Shown: positions 46,093 to 56,831 of the stretch, one piece after another
Position numbering within the stretch: position 1 is the first letter of the stretch
How the letters are laid out: every line of letters starts with the position of its first letter
Assembly (NCBI GenBank): GCA_023488455.1
Contig: JAMDDV010000010.1
Span: forward strand, 1 to 64,000
Direction of reading: 5' to 3'
Source: Actinomycetota bacterium
Lineage (GTDB): Bacteria > Actinomycetota > Humimicrobiia > Hakubellales > JAMDDV01
Length of the DNA stretch: 64,000 bases
Program-made: the position numbers and the translations under genes
Notes under the pieces: model-generated
Databases searched by the model: none
What the model saw: only the letters and a program-made list of their open reading frames with translations
What the model was told of the DNA's origin: nothing

Positions 46093-46743
46093 CTAAGAGG
46101 ACTCGGGGTACTTTATTGGGAGTTCCCACTTAAAAGTCCTCTCCTTGACTCCTGCAATATCTTTTATTATTACCTCGATATATCTGGTCGCCTCACTGAT
46201 AACAGGATTTCCCTCCTTGTTGGCAAGTGAAAATAATAGGGCACCAGATCGATGATGCGAGGACGACGATTCTCCAAGCTCCCTCCACTCGACTGGAGAG
46301 TATAGATTACCCTGATTATCTCGAAGTGTGCTAATATCTTCCATCTTATAACTGGAAAGATCTACCGAGTGAGTATTTAAGTCGATAGCGAAAACGAGAA
46401 ATTCATCAAAAGAATACCTGTCTTTATAAGATTCATAAACTTCTTCTTCTGATTTTCCCTGTTCTTCAGCTTCAACGGCGGCAAAAGCTCTGAAGAATTT
46501 CGGGGTGGCAAGGAAGATATCTACAGTTACAGCACCTTCCTGTCCAGAGGATTTTCCAAGAAGTAGTTTCTTGATTTCGTCCAAATTGGAAACTGCAGCA
46601 GAAGGCTCGGTTAACTGTGCGACCTCTCCCCCTGCTGATTGATCTGTAGACCCAGTCTTTGCACAGGAAGTTGTTACCGAGATTATAAAAATTGTTAGAA
46701 TTAGGAATAATACAGACTTTTTTACCATTTTTATAAATGTCAA
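46093..46743 (-). CDS. Lipoprotein of unknown function
   Basis: A 216-residue putative lipoprotein with a signal (about 7-25) and lipobox VTTSC. The mature part includes VTVDIFLATPKFFRAF and a Ser/His patch (ELGESSSSHHRSGALLF). I choose TTG 46743, six bases after AAGGAG, over an upstream frame opening inside the metB gene. It lies just after the cystathionine gene and may be co-transcribed. No family recognised. Confidence 0.6.
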   Translation of the reverse strand: MTFIKMVKKSVLFLILTIFIISVTTSCAKTGSTDQSAGGEVAQLTEPSAAVSNLDEIKKLLLGKSSGQEGAVTVDIFLATPKFFRAFAAVEAEEQGKSEEEVYESYKDRYSFDEFLVFAIDLNTHSVDLSSYKMEDISTLRDNQGNLYSPVEWRELGESSSSHHRSGALLFSLANKEGNPVISEATRYIEVIIKDIAGVKERTFKWELPIKYPESS

Positions 46744-46759
46744 ATTGTTCTCCTTGTGA

Positions 46760-47905
46760 TTATTTAGTCTGGTGCAATGCATTTTTCAGATCTTCTTTTA
46801 AGTCTAGTTTGTTTTCGATGCCGACTGAAAGGCGAATCAGATTATCTTTTATACCTCGTTTTAATCTCTCTTCTGCTGAGATGGCGCTGTGCGTCATTTT
46901 TGGAGGATAGCAGACAAGGGATTCAACTCCTCCTAAGCTCTCGGCAAGTAAAAATATTTTTAGTCTTGATATGAATTTTTCTACTGCCGGAAATCCTCCT
47001 TTTAGTTCAATGCTTATCATGCCGCCAAATCCACTCATCTGCTGCTTTGCAAGATCATGTTGGTTGTGGGTTAGTAATCCTGGGTAGTAAATTTTCTCTG
47101 CGCTCGGATGTTTTTCCAGGTATTTAGCCAAATACAGAGCATTCTTCTCGTGTTCTCTCATTCTTATGGCCAATGTTTTTATGCCGCGCAATACAAGCCA
47201 GCAATCCCATGGACCAGGTACCGCACCGGCTGTATTTTGGTAGAACTTTAAGTCCATGTAGAGTTTGTTATCAGATGTCACGATGGCCCCGCCTATTATA
47301 TCGCTGTGACCTGAGAGATATTTAGTCGTGCTGTGCACGATAACATCCGCTCCAAGTTCAAGTGGTCTTTGAAAGTAGGGGCTTGCAAAGGTGTTGTCAA
47401 CTGCCAAGATGATATTTTCCTTCTTTGTTATTTTTGAAAGCGCTTTGATATCAACTATCTTTAACAGCGGATTGGTTGGCGTTTCAACCCATACCAATCT
47501 TGTGTTTTTCTGGAATGCTTTTTGAAAATTATCCACGTTATCTACGTCAACGTAAGTGGTCGCAAGTCCCCAATTCTTATATACTCTTTCAAGAAGTCTA
47601 TATGTGCCTCCATATATATCGTTTCCTGCTACGATGTGGTCACCTTTTTTGAGGAGATTGAAGACTGCTGCTGTGGCAGCCACGCCTGAGGCGAAAGCAA
47701 GTCCATATTTACCTCCCTCGAGAGAAGCCAGGGCATCTTCGAGTGCCTTTCTTGTCGGGTTTCCCGTACGGGAATATTCATATCCCCTGTGCTTGCCTAT
47801 CGCATCCTGTTGGTACGTGGATGTTTGATAAACAGGAACAATGACAGCTCCTGTTGATGCGTCAGGTTCCTGTCCTTCATGAATGGCTCTAGTTTCAAAT
47901 CTCAT
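46760..47905 (-). CDS. metB: Cystathionine gamma-synthase / gamma-lyase
   Basis: A 381-residue Cys/Met metabolism PLP enzyme. The N-terminus has RAIHEGQEPDASTGAVIVPV, and the PLP lysine lies in VHSTTKYLSGHSD (about 195). It either joins cysteine and O-acyl-homoserine or cleaves cystathionine; sequence alone cannot decide. With cystathionine beta-synthase next door, gamma-lyase in reverse transsulfuration is at least as likely. The start ATG 47905 follows AAAGGAA. Confidence 0.9.
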   Translation of the reverse strand: MRFETRAIHEGQEPDASTGAVIVPVYQTSTYQQDAIGKHRGYEYSRTGNPTRKALEDALASLEGGKYGLAFASGVAATAAVFNLLKKGDHIVAGNDIYGGTYRLLERVYKNWGLATTYVDVDNVDNFQKAFQKNTRLVWVETPTNPLLKIVDIKALSKITKKENIILAVDNTFASPYFQRPLELGADVIVHSTTKYLSGHSDIIGGAIVTSDNKLYMDLKFYQNTAGAVPGPWDCWLVLRGIKTLAIRMREHEKNALYLAKYLEKHPSAEKIYYPGLLTHNQHDLAKQQMSGFGGMISIELKGGFPAVEKFISRLKIFLLAESLGGVESLVCYPPKMTHSAISAEERLKRGIKDNLIRLSVGIENKLDLKEDLKNALHQTK

Positions 47906-47930
47906 CAAAATTTCCTTTGTTCATACTCTT

Positions 47931-49295
47931 TTATTCCTCTTTTTGTGTTGTCCAACTTTTTATTAAATCTACCCTGGTAATGACTCCTACTGGAATGTCC
48001 TTTCTTGTGACTATGATGCCGGATGTGCCTGACAGAAGTATCCTGTAGGCTTCCGATATATTCGTATCTTCATCAAGTGCAGGTAGAGGCTTACTCATGA
48101 TTGCAGATATCTGCTGGTTAGTAAAATCTATGCCATCGTGCAGAATTTTCATCACCGATGCTTCGTTTAAACTCCCGACTAATTTTCCATCATCAATAAC
48201 TGGGAGTTGCGAAATATTATATTTATGCATAAGGTTTATTGCCTTGTTTAAGTTATCCCTGGAATTAACGGAAATTATAAGTGGGAGCTCTTTCTTTTGC
48301 GAAAGTATATCTTTGATTTTTGTTATTTTGATTTCTTTACCTTCCCAGAAACCGTTTTCCTGCATCCAGATATCAGAGAATATCTTGGTCAAGTAGTTTC
48401 TTCCGGTATCAGGTAGAAGCACGACTATGTATTTGGGTTTTTCCAATCGCTGGGCGTATTTTAAGGCTGCTGCTGTGGCTGTCCCGGATGATCCTCCCAC
48501 CAACAGTCCCTCTTCTCTGGCCAGACGCCTGGCGGTGTTGAACGATTCCTTATCGCTAACACGAATCATTTCATCAACTACCTGCCTGTTAAACGTCTTT
48601 GGAATGAAATCTTCACCTATTCCTTCTACCTTATATGTCTTGGGACTATCTCCTGAGAGAATTGAACCCTCCGGGTCTGCTCCAACCACAACGATATCAG
48701 GGTTTTTCTCCTTAAGATATCTCCCTGTTCCTGAAATGGTTCCACCTGTTCCCATGCCTGCTACGAAAACTTCAACTTTACCGTCGCTGTCTTCCCAGAT
48801 TTCAGGACCGGTAGTTAAATAATGGGCCAGAGGATTATTGGGGTTAGAAAATTGGTCTGGTCTGAATGCTCCTGGTATCTCCCTGGTAAGCCTATCCGCC
48901 ACGCCGCCATAACTCTCGGGTGAATCAGGCGGCACGGATGTAGGGGTGATAACAACTTCTGCGCCGTATGATTTAAGCAGACTGATCTTATCCTCACTCA
49001 TCTTATCGGGCATGACGAATATAGTTCGATATCCCTTTATTGCTGCAACGAGCGCAAGGCCAACTCCGGTGTTTCCTGCCGTGGCTTCTATGATGGTGCC
49101 ACCAGGTTCTAAGAGGCCTTCTCTCTCTGCTGCCTCTATCATTGTCATGCCAATTCTATCCTTCACGCTTCCGCCGGGATTGAAAAATTCAACCTTAGCG
49201 TATAGCATTGATTTAACCTCTCTGGCTATACTGTTTAACCTTATAAGAGGTGTTCTGCCTATTGTTTCAAGTACATTATTGAATTCTCTCCCCAT
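47931..49295 (-). CDS. Cystathionine beta-synthase with CBS domains
   Basis: A 454-residue PLP enzyme condensing serine (or O-acetylserine) with homocysteine. NPGGSVKDRIGMTMIE holds the PLP lysine (about 39), and TAGNTGVGLALVAA and GMGTGGTISGTGRYLKE are conserved. A C-terminal pair of CBS domains (about 330-450) is the usual regulatory module. ATG 49295 follows GGAGAG by seven bases; a GTG five codons earlier overlaps another such site. It lacks the haem domain of animal CBS. Confidence 0.92.
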   Translation of the reverse strand: MGREFNNVLETIGRTPLIRLNSIAREVKSMLYAKVEFFNPGGSVKDRIGMTMIEAAEREGLLEPGGTIIEATAGNTGVGLALVAAIKGYRTIFVMPDKMSEDKISLLKSYGAEVVITPTSVPPDSPESYGGVADRLTREIPGAFRPDQFSNPNNPLAHYLTTGPEIWEDSDGKVEVFVAGMGTGGTISGTGRYLKEKNPDIVVVGADPEGSILSGDSPKTYKVEGIGEDFIPKTFNRQVVDEMIRVSDKESFNTARRLAREEGLLVGGSSGTATAAALKYAQRLEKPKYIVVLLPDTGRNYLTKIFSDIWMQENGFWEGKEIKITKIKDILSQKKELPLIISVNSRDNLNKAINLMHKYNISQLPVIDDGKLVGSLNEASVMKILHDGIDFTNQQISAIMSKPLPALDEDTNISEAYRILLSGTSGIIVTRKDIPVGVITRVDLIKSWTTQKEE

Positions 49296-49347
49296 ATATT
49301 TACTCTCCACTCCTTTATCATAATAGCGAAAAATTTGTCCTGGTTTC

Positions 49348-50490
49348 TCATTGGATCCCCTTTAACCTAAGAGCATCGTGAAGCAGAGAATTTCCATCAC
49401 ATCTGTAGCAGTGATTACCAGTGCCGGATGGAATCCTGGCATTGTATACTATTTCAGAGGCTTCCAGTATGGTTTCAAGAAACCACCTGCTTGCAGGAGC
49501 TCTATGACCCTCGAGTTTTGAACCCGGATTTGGCGACCAGACAAAGGGGACGATATTTGCTCCCAGATCTGTAATTTCCCTGATGCCATTCATGAATGTA
49601 CTCCTTGGCTCCAGGCCCATGACGAAAACTCCGTACACGTTTCCTTCGCCAAAGACTTTGACAGCTGAGCGAATTGAATCTAAGAACTCATCGTGGCTGA
49701 TGCTTTTGGATTTGCCTGGACAGATTGCTTGATATAATTTTTCATCCCATATCTCCATGCTAAATCCGATAGCCTCTATGCCAGATTCGTAATATCTTTT
49801 TATTTCATCAGTTCCTCTTGCTGGTGAGGGGAGGATTGTCCCCGGTACTCGGTCAAAACCTGTACGTTCTCGAATGGAGTTCAGGATGTCCGTCACGAGT
49901 TCAATTTCTTTTTGATGGTTAAAACATCCTCCTGTGAGCAGGACATGCTTAACCGTTCCCTCGGAAAAGGCGGCTTTAGCAACCTCTCCAATGTCTTGAG
50001 TATCCTTCTTCTTCAGAACTGAATCATAAGTTTTTGAGGTTGAGACAAGATTGCAGAAGAGGCACTCTTCTTTTTTGCTGAAATGGCTGCAATAGTTCTG
50101 ATAGCAGAAAAATAGGCAGTCCTCGCCTCCGATCTGTCCGATCTTCACCATATTTTTACCACTGGAAGTCATCATGTCATAATATGGTGGCCTGGAGATC
50201 CACTTGATGCTGCAGACATCCTCGCTATCCTTTGATAAAATCAGGTCATTCTTATCAGACCTGATCTGGTATGGTGAGTTGCTATTTTTCCTGAACTGGA
50301 CCACCGTCCCATCGGGAAGGAGAAAATCATCTGGTAAAGCCGTTCCAGCATGATCCTCAAAATCCCAGCCAAAGAGACCGTGATTCTGTTCCTTATATTT
50401 TTTGTCCAGCTCTTTGAGTGCATCTGAAGTTGCTGTTACTCCTTCAACCAGTAATTCCGCCTTTAGCTCTAAATATCTGTATTTTTCCAT
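49348..50490 (-). CDS. Uncharacterised radical SAM protein in sulfur-amino-acid cluster
   Basis: A 380-residue protein. Its likely radical SAM cluster site is Cys134-x8-Cys143-x2-Cys146 (CSHFSKKEECLFC), not the canonical CX3CX2C but near the long-spaced Elp3-like form. Cys125 and Cys129 precede it. HVLLTGGCFNHQKEIELV (GGE-like) and a C-terminal cysteine pair (HCYRCDG) follow. It lies four bases after metY and before the cystathionine genes. Substrate unknown; relation to methionine or SAM use is inference. Confidence 0.7.
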   Translation of the reverse strand: MEKYRYLELKAELLVEGVTATSDALKELDKKYKEQNHGLFGWDFEDHAGTALPDDFLLPDGTVVQFRKNSNSPYQIRSDKNDLILSKDSEDVCSIKWISRPPYYDMMTSSGKNMVKIGQIGGEDCLFFCYQNYCSHFSKKEECLFCNLVSTSKTYDSVLKKKDTQDIGEVAKAAFSEGTVKHVLLTGGCFNHQKEIELVTDILNSIRERTGFDRVPGTILPSPARGTDEIKRYYESGIEAIGFSMEIWDEKLYQAICPGKSKSISHDEFLDSIRSAVKVFGEGNVYGVFVMGLEPRSTFMNGIREITDLGANIVPFVWSPNPGSKLEGHRAPASRWFLETILEASEIVYNARIPSGTGNHCYRCDGNSLLHDALRLKGIQ

Positions 50491-50494
50491 TTCT

Positions 50495-52289
<1,795 letters not shown>

Positions 52290-52305
52290 GTTAAACTCGA
52301 TATAC

Positions 52306-52315
52306 TCTATATAGA
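52306..52315. promoter_or_regulatory. Possible Rrf2 operator
   Basis: TCTATATAGA is a perfect 10-bp palindrome set in AT-rich flanks, seven bases downstream of the -10 of the - strand promoter, i.e. at the expected transcript start. It is a good candidate for autoregulation of the Rrf2-metY operon. Confidence 0.5.
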
Positions 52316-52321
52316 ATGTAG

Positions 52322-52349
52322 ACTATATCACAAAAAAAATATATGTCAA
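52322..52349 (-). promoter_or_regulatory. Promoter of the Rrf2-metY sulfur operon
   Basis: On the - strand, TTGACA (52344-52349) and TATAGT (52322-52327) are spaced by 16 bases. It lies 33 bases upstream of the rrf2 ATG. The rest of the gap to the + strand gene at 52461 shows no other element. Confidence 0.75.
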
Positions 52350-52460
52350 GTAGAAAAATTCAAAAATTCAATGCTGCAACAAAAGTCATTAAATTGCTAT
52401 TGATATATGACCATTGTTTAATCAAAATATTAATTGAACTATTCTCTTATTGGAGAAAAA

Positions 52461-53753
52461 ATGATGGGGCAAAATAAGATTTCATTTCTTAATAGATCAT
52501 TTTTTCTGGTGTTATTTTCGCTGGCAGTTGTGGTCTTTTTATTTTCCGCTTGCAGTTCGGGAAGGGGCAATCAGGTAGAGGTGATTGTTAGGGTTGATGT
52601 TGCCAGTCCATCAGGCCTAATTTCGCAGGTTGACAGTGTTGTGCTCGAGGTTTCAGCTCCTGATGTCAAAACTTTTGAACGGAATCTTGATGTCAATGCG
52701 AAGTCGATTAAGTTAAAGATTCCGTCAGGCAAGGATCGGATATTTACGGCAACCGTTGTTGTTAACGGTAAATCCTATCGCGGTGTTTCAACTGTGGATG
52801 TCTTATCCAAAGAAGGCATTGAAGTAGTGGTAAAAGTAGAAGTTGATGATTATCTTGCCAATACAACGTCAGAGACATCAGTTGAGGAGACGACTGCGGA
52901 AGAGACCAGTGTGACGGAAATCGAAAGCACCACCGAATCCACGCAGGAGGAGGAACCTGCAGTGGCCCCCACAGTGAGGCTTGAAAAGATATTTGGACCA
53001 GAACAGATTGGAGATCTGCGTGTGTATAGGTATAAAGCTGTTGTTACCGGGATTCCTGAGCCATCAATCCAGTTTAATCATGATGATTCGGAGGGTGCCT
53101 GGGGTAAGAATATAGCCCAGGTAAATCTGGGAGCAGGAGAAACGTTCACGCTAAAGGTTGTTGTCGAAAATACTGAGGGAACTGCGGAGGCAAGTGTTGA
53201 CATCTCAAACGAATTTCAGCAGGATGAAACTACCGTCAGCGAGGAGAGCGGATCAGAGGAGACGGTTCAGCAGACGAAGACATTTAACTACATCAGCGCT
53301 AAAAGCGGTTTTGTGGACAGCGCTGGCACGGTCAGCGTTACTGGAGCTGTGAATACTGGAGATCTGGACTCCGGGATATATCAGCGCGGATTTGTGATAT
53401 TTGATACATCAGAACTTGAGGGGAAAACGGTGATCTCGGCGAAGCTTATCTATTCCTATGACCTCCTGGGGTCTCCGTTTCCTGGGCTCGGCAACCTGGT
53501 TATTGGACGGTGCAATTATGACCCGCTTGATGCATCGGATCTGGATGTATCTTTTTTGCAGATTGCCTCTTTTTCTGGAGCACCACCTGTTTCGATAAGT
53601 AACGATGCTCTTAAAAGCCTTTTGCAAGATGTTATAAATTCACATACCGGTTCGTTTCAGCTGGTCGTCAGATTTTCAAATAACACGAATTCTGATCTTC
53701 AGTCAGATCAGTTTAGAAGTTCTGGGTGGAAACTCGAGGTAACTTATGAGTAA
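52461..53753 (+). CDS. Modular surface lipoprotein (paralogue A)
   Basis: A 430-residue lipoprotein: signal (about 10-32) with lipobox FSAC; an N-terminal beta domain (about 38-135, with SIKLKIPSGKDRIFTATVVV); a Thr/Glu linker (about 137-165); an Ig-like domain (about 168-250, RYKAVVTGIPEPSIQFNHDD); a second linker; and a C-terminal DNRLRE-like domain (about 285-430, RGFVIFDTSELEGKTVISA). ATG 52461 follows GGAG by five bases. Each module recurs in the next gene. Role unknown; surface or cell-envelope binding is inference. Confidence 0.7.
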   Translation: MMGQNKISFLNRSFFLVLFSLAVVVFLFSACSSGRGNQVEVIVRVDVASPSGLISQVDSVVLEVSAPDVKTFERNLDVNAKSIKLKIPSGKDRIFTATVVVNGKSYRGVSTVDVLSKEGIEVVVKVEVDDYLANTTSETSVEETTAEETSVTEIESTTESTQEEEPAVAPTVRLEKIFGPEQIGDLRVYRYKAVVTGIPEPSIQFNHDDSEGAWGKNIAQVNLGAGETFTLKVVVENTEGTAEASVDISNEFQQDETTVSEESGSEETVQQTKTFNYISAKSGFVDSAGTVSVTGAVNTGDLDSGIYQRGFVIFDTSELEGKTVISAKLIYSYDLLGSPFPGLGNLVIGRCNYDPLDASDLDVSFLQIASFSGAPPVSISNDALKSLLQDVINSHTGSFQLVVRFSNNTNSDLQSDQFRSSGWKLEVTYE

Positions 53754-53789
53754 CTATTATTATATATTTTTAGAAAAGAGAGGTGAGCA

Positions 53790-55391
53790 ATGGAGAAGAA
53801 ACAAACTGGTTCGACTAAAGCTTTAATTATAGTGCTGATTGTCGTAATTGTGCTGCTGGTTCTTGCTATCGTTGGTTTTCTTGCAGTAAGGTTTCTGCTT
53901 TTCAGAGCTCCTGCTGAGGCAATTGTAAGTGTGATTATTGATGTACAAGACGAAGCAGGCAGCAAGGTTGATGATGTTGACAACATATTGCTAAAGGTTT
54001 CAGGGGAAGGCTTCAAAGAGTTTGAGAAAAATATTGACGTTGACGGCAGAAAGATAAAGCTAAAAGTCCCTTCTGGGGAAGAGAGAACATTTGAAGCCGT
54101 AGTTGATATTGGTGGAGTTGAGTTTAGCAAGTCGGAGAAGGTTGACCTGCTCCCAAAATCAGAAAATGACTTAAATATAGTTGTAAAGGCTACGCTTGTA
54201 GCGGGAGAGACTACTGGAGAAACGACATCCGAAGAGACAACAGAGGAGACAGCACAGCAGGTAACCACAACCTCTGAAGGTGCGACCAGTACAACCGCCG
54301 GGGGTGCCACCGCTACTGCCCCTACAGTTGAAATTGACAGGATTTATGGACCGGTTAGTGAGGGTGGTTTTTGCGTGCAGAGGTTCAAGGCAATAGTGAC
54401 TGGTACACCAAAGCCAACAATAAGTTGGAATCACGATGATAGCGACCATGCATTTGGCAACGATGTGGCCCAGGTAAACCTCGATCCAGGGGAAGATTTT
54501 GATCTCAAGGTCACCGTGACTAATTCTGCTGGCTCTGATACTGATACGCGGCATGTGACTTATGAATGCGAGGAACCAAATCACCCACCGGATATTACTG
54601 GTATAACTGCAGAGGGATTTGGAGGTGGAAATATCGAAATTAACACCAGCAGCTCCGTTGTGATTACGGTAACCGCAACAGATGCTGATGGCGATCCACT
54701 TAATTTCGATTCATCAGTTGCAAGTGGCGGTATTGGTGCAGAATCCAATCCTGATCCAAATAGCTACAGGTTCACTTATACTGCACCTGCTGCGGCCGGA
54801 ACCTATAACATCCAGATAACTGTCGAAGATGGTAAAGGAGGCAGCGATACTGCTTCAAAATCAGTGAACGTGGTACTCCCGACTCATACAGTTACTTTAA
54901 ATGCAGTGGCAGGTGAAACCGGTTATATCGATACTGCAGGAAACATTTTCACGTACAGTGCTTTTGCGGGTGATGATACTGCACATCGTGTGTGTCGTGG
55001 GTACATAAGTTTTGACATATCAAGCCTTGCCGGGAAGCATATCGTGGAAGCTACACTTAATCTTGCACCAATATCAACCTGGGGTGATTATTCTGGGATG
55101 GGAGTTTTGTATCTTGGCAACGTAAGTTATGGTACAGGGGGGCTTGTGCCTGGCGACTACGGGCTTTTGAGTGATCCTTTGACCAACTATCCAGCAGCAA
55201 CGGTGGGCAATGTATCTCTTAGCAGTGCTACACTTGTGAGCAGGCTTCAAGCACTTGTCAGTGCTTCAAATCCTAGGATGCAGTTCAGGATTCACTGGTC
55301 AGGTGAAGGTGCTGCCCCTGATAATGGAGCATTTGACGGAGTGGGCTGGTTACCTGCTAACTGCAAACTGAATGTAACGTATACAGATTAA
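53790..55391 (+). CDS. Modular membrane-anchored surface protein (paralogue B)
   Basis: A 533-residue protein with an N-terminal anchor helix (about 10-33), the same N-terminal beta domain (KIKLKVPSGEERTFEAVV), a Thr/Glu linker (about 138-172), the same Ig-like domain (RFKAIVTGTPKPTISWNHDD), then an inserted cadherin-like repeat (about 262-365, VVITVTATDADGDPLNF), and the C-terminal DNRLRE-like domain (GYISFDISSLAGKHIVEATL). It differs from paralogue A by the anchor type and the insertion. ATG 53790 follows AGAGAGGTG. Confidence 0.72.
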   Translation: MEKKQTGSTKALIIVLIVVIVLLVLAIVGFLAVRFLLFRAPAEAIVSVIIDVQDEAGSKVDDVDNILLKVSGEGFKEFEKNIDVDGRKIKLKVPSGEERTFEAVVDIGGVEFSKSEKVDLLPKSENDLNIVVKATLVAGETTGETTSEETTEETAQQVTTTSEGATSTTAGGATATAPTVEIDRIYGPVSEGGFCVQRFKAIVTGTPKPTISWNHDDSDHAFGNDVAQVNLDPGEDFDLKVTVTNSAGSDTDTRHVTYECEEPNHPPDITGITAEGFGGGNIEINTSSSVVITVTATDADGDPLNFDSSVASGGIGAESNPDPNSYRFTYTAPAAAGTYNIQITVEDGKGGSDTASKSVNVVLPTHTVTLNAVAGETGYIDTAGNIFTYSAFAGDDTAHRVCRGYISFDISSLAGKHIVEATLNLAPISTWGDYSGMGVLYLGNVSYGTGGLVPGDYGLLSDPLTNYPAATVGNVSLSSATLVSRLQALVSASNPRMQFRIHWSGEGAAPDNGAFDGVGWLPANCKLNVTYTD

Positions 55392-55467
55392 GGACATGTT
55401 GATGAGCGATCGCGTCTCTTAATACTGTAAGTAACTTGGTGAACCATGAAATTTTGTAAAATATTTG

Positions 55468-55495
55468 TTGACAATCAAGAAAAGTGTGGTAAATT
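55468..55495 (+). promoter_or_regulatory. Promoter of a structured RNA
   Basis: TTGACA (55468-55473) and TAAATT (55490-55495) are 16 bases apart, and a TG precedes the -10 (extended type). The predicted start, about 55501, falls directly at the 5' strand of the long closing helix of the RNA below. Confidence 0.75.
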
Positions 55496-55500
55496 AAAAC

Positions 55501-55680
55501 TCCACGAGATAGGAGGCAACCCCTAATCGTGAAGCGGAAGGAACTTCCGAAAGGATATTTCAATAAAGCTTTACGAAAGGGAAGACCCTAAGAAAAGCTC
55601 GTGGATAGAGGTCCGAAAGGTTAAGTAACCTAAAGAGAGTGATCTCCATGGTGAAAGGTCATTCGGGCCTTTTGTTTTTA
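55501..55680 (+). ncRNA. Structured RNA of unknown class
   Basis: About 175 bases between promoter and terminator with no credible reading frame. A closing helix pairs CCACGAG (55502-55508) with CTCGTGG (55598-55604). Inside, TCGTGAAGC (55527-55535) pairs with GCTTTACGA (55568-55576), enclosing GGAAG-GAA-CTTCC (55536-55548); AGGG-AAGA-CCCT (55578-55589) is a further hairpin. A 3' part has AGGTTA/TAACCT (55617-55631) and GAGA-GTGA-TCTC. GNRA loops are frequent (CCGAAAGG twice). I do not match it to a riboswitch I know; the raiA motif is one candidate to test. Confidence 0.65.
55654..55680 (+). terminator. Intrinsic terminator of the structured RNA
   Basis: AAAGGTC (55654-55660) pairs with GGCCTTT (55666-55672) around ATTCG, followed by a U-rich run TGTTTTTAT (55673-55681). 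It ends 22 bases before the next gene, so it either ends an independent RNA or acts as a riboswitch-controlled attenuator. Confidence 0.75.
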
Positions 55681-55702
55681 TGATTCAAATCTGGGTAAAA
55701 TA

Positions 55703-56758
55703 ATGATACCTGAAGCAACTACGACCTCTCGCGGAAAGACGATATCGATTTTTGTAGCTGTCGCAGTAGCAGCGCTTATACTGTTTAGTGTCATCTTCTT
55801 CATCATAAAGATATACTTTTTTTCGGCTCCTTACTCGATTTCCGGAGCTATCGGGCAGGAAGACGGGACTCCACTTGAAGGAATAAAAGTTTTTGCTCAG
55901 AACATAGATGTTGAAAAAGCAATTTATTCCACGTCCAGTGATATGAATGGTAATTACAGAATAAAGTTGGACAGGGAAGGAGATTATTATATCTGGACGG
56001 ACAATGAGAACGGATACGTTGATATGTTCTACAACAATAAGTCGTTTAATCAGGAACCTGATAGGGTCAGTATTTCAGTTTCCAGCAAAAATAAGGATGG
56101 AGTGAACTTCATTCTACCCAGAGGCTTTTTTATAAAGGGCAGGATAGTTTACGCAGATCGTGGACTGGAGAGCATACTTGTTGATGTGTATTTGAAAGAT
56201 GGGACATGGGTATCCGGCTCAAAGACCACAGCAGATGGTGAATTCAGTATTGGGCTTTTGCTACCAGGGGTGTATTACCTGCGGACATGGGGTGCAAGGA
56301 TTTATGATGTTGATGACATATGGTTTTCTGGACCGGCAGCAAACCAGGGGAAAGTCCCACCCGATGATGCAATGAAGATTGAAGTTGCCGGAACGGACGT
56401 TGATCTAATGGACATAAACCTGATGCCAGGTAGGGTCGCAGGTGGCGAAGAAGTGTCTGGTGAGACCGCAGAGCCATCTGAGGAGACGCCGCAGCTAGTT
56501 GAGCAGGTAAGTTTTGTTAAGATAACAAACCCTGATCAGGATTTCATAATAGGTGAGAAAATAAAAGTTAATGTTGACGTCAGCGCTGATGTTACTACTG
56601 TGGCGTTTTATGTCAATGATGAGTTGAGCAAGGTCGATAGAGAAGCACCGTTTTTCTATAGATGGAAAGTAAAAGCCGGTGAGCATCTAATATCTGCAAT
56701 TGCATATGATCAAAACGACCAGATTATAGCGACAGATAGCATAAAGGTTAACAGGTGA
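55703..56758 (+). CDS. Membrane-anchored CarboxypepD_reg-like surface protein
   Basis: A 351-residue protein with an N-terminal anchor helix (about 12-37), two CarboxypepD_reg/Ig-like repeats (about 42-130, with YSISGAIGQEDGTPLEGIKV, and 135-245, FFIKGRIVYADRGLESILVD), a Thr/Glu/Pro linker (about 250-270) and a C-terminal Ig-like domain (275-351). The start is ATG 55703 with no strong ribosome binding site. It lies right behind the RNA terminator, so its expression may be set by read-through. Confidence 0.72.
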   Translation: MIPEATTTSRGKTISIFVAVAVAALILFSVIFFIIKIYFFSAPYSISGAIGQEDGTPLEGIKVFAQNIDVEKAIYSTSSDMNGNYRIKLDREGDYYIWTDNENGYVDMFYNNKSFNQEPDRVSISVSSKNKDGVNFILPRGFFIKGRIVYADRGLESILVDVYLKDGTWVSGSKTTADGEFSIGLLLPGVYYLRTWGARIYDVDDIWFSGPAANQGKVPPDDAMKIEVAGTDVDLMDINLMPGRVAGGEEVSGETAEPSEETPQLVEQVSFVKITNPDQDFIIGEKIKVNVDVSADVTTVAFYVNDELSKVDREAPFFYRWKVKAGEHLISAIAYDQNDQIIATDSIKVNR

Positions 56759-56831
56759 GAAGAGCGTAGTCCCCGAATTTAAGATTAGCCATTTAGCAAG
56801 TATATTCAGTCGATACCTTCTGGCTATTCTG

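Noticed and set aside
46744..46782. Upstream start for the 46093 lipoprotein
   Set aside because: It would lie inside the metB end and add a polar stretch before the signal; TTG 46743 has AAGGAG at good spacing.
53744..54310. 188-codon Ser/Thr-rich frame on the - strand
   Set aside because: Antisense of the Thr/Glu-linker and N-terminal domain of the 53790 gene; its low complexity is a by-product of the linker codons.
55501..55680. Known riboswitch classes (c-di-GMP-I, ydaO, SAM, cobalamin, FMN, T-box)
   Set aside because: None of the core motifs I remember for these classes is present in the RNA; the call is left open.
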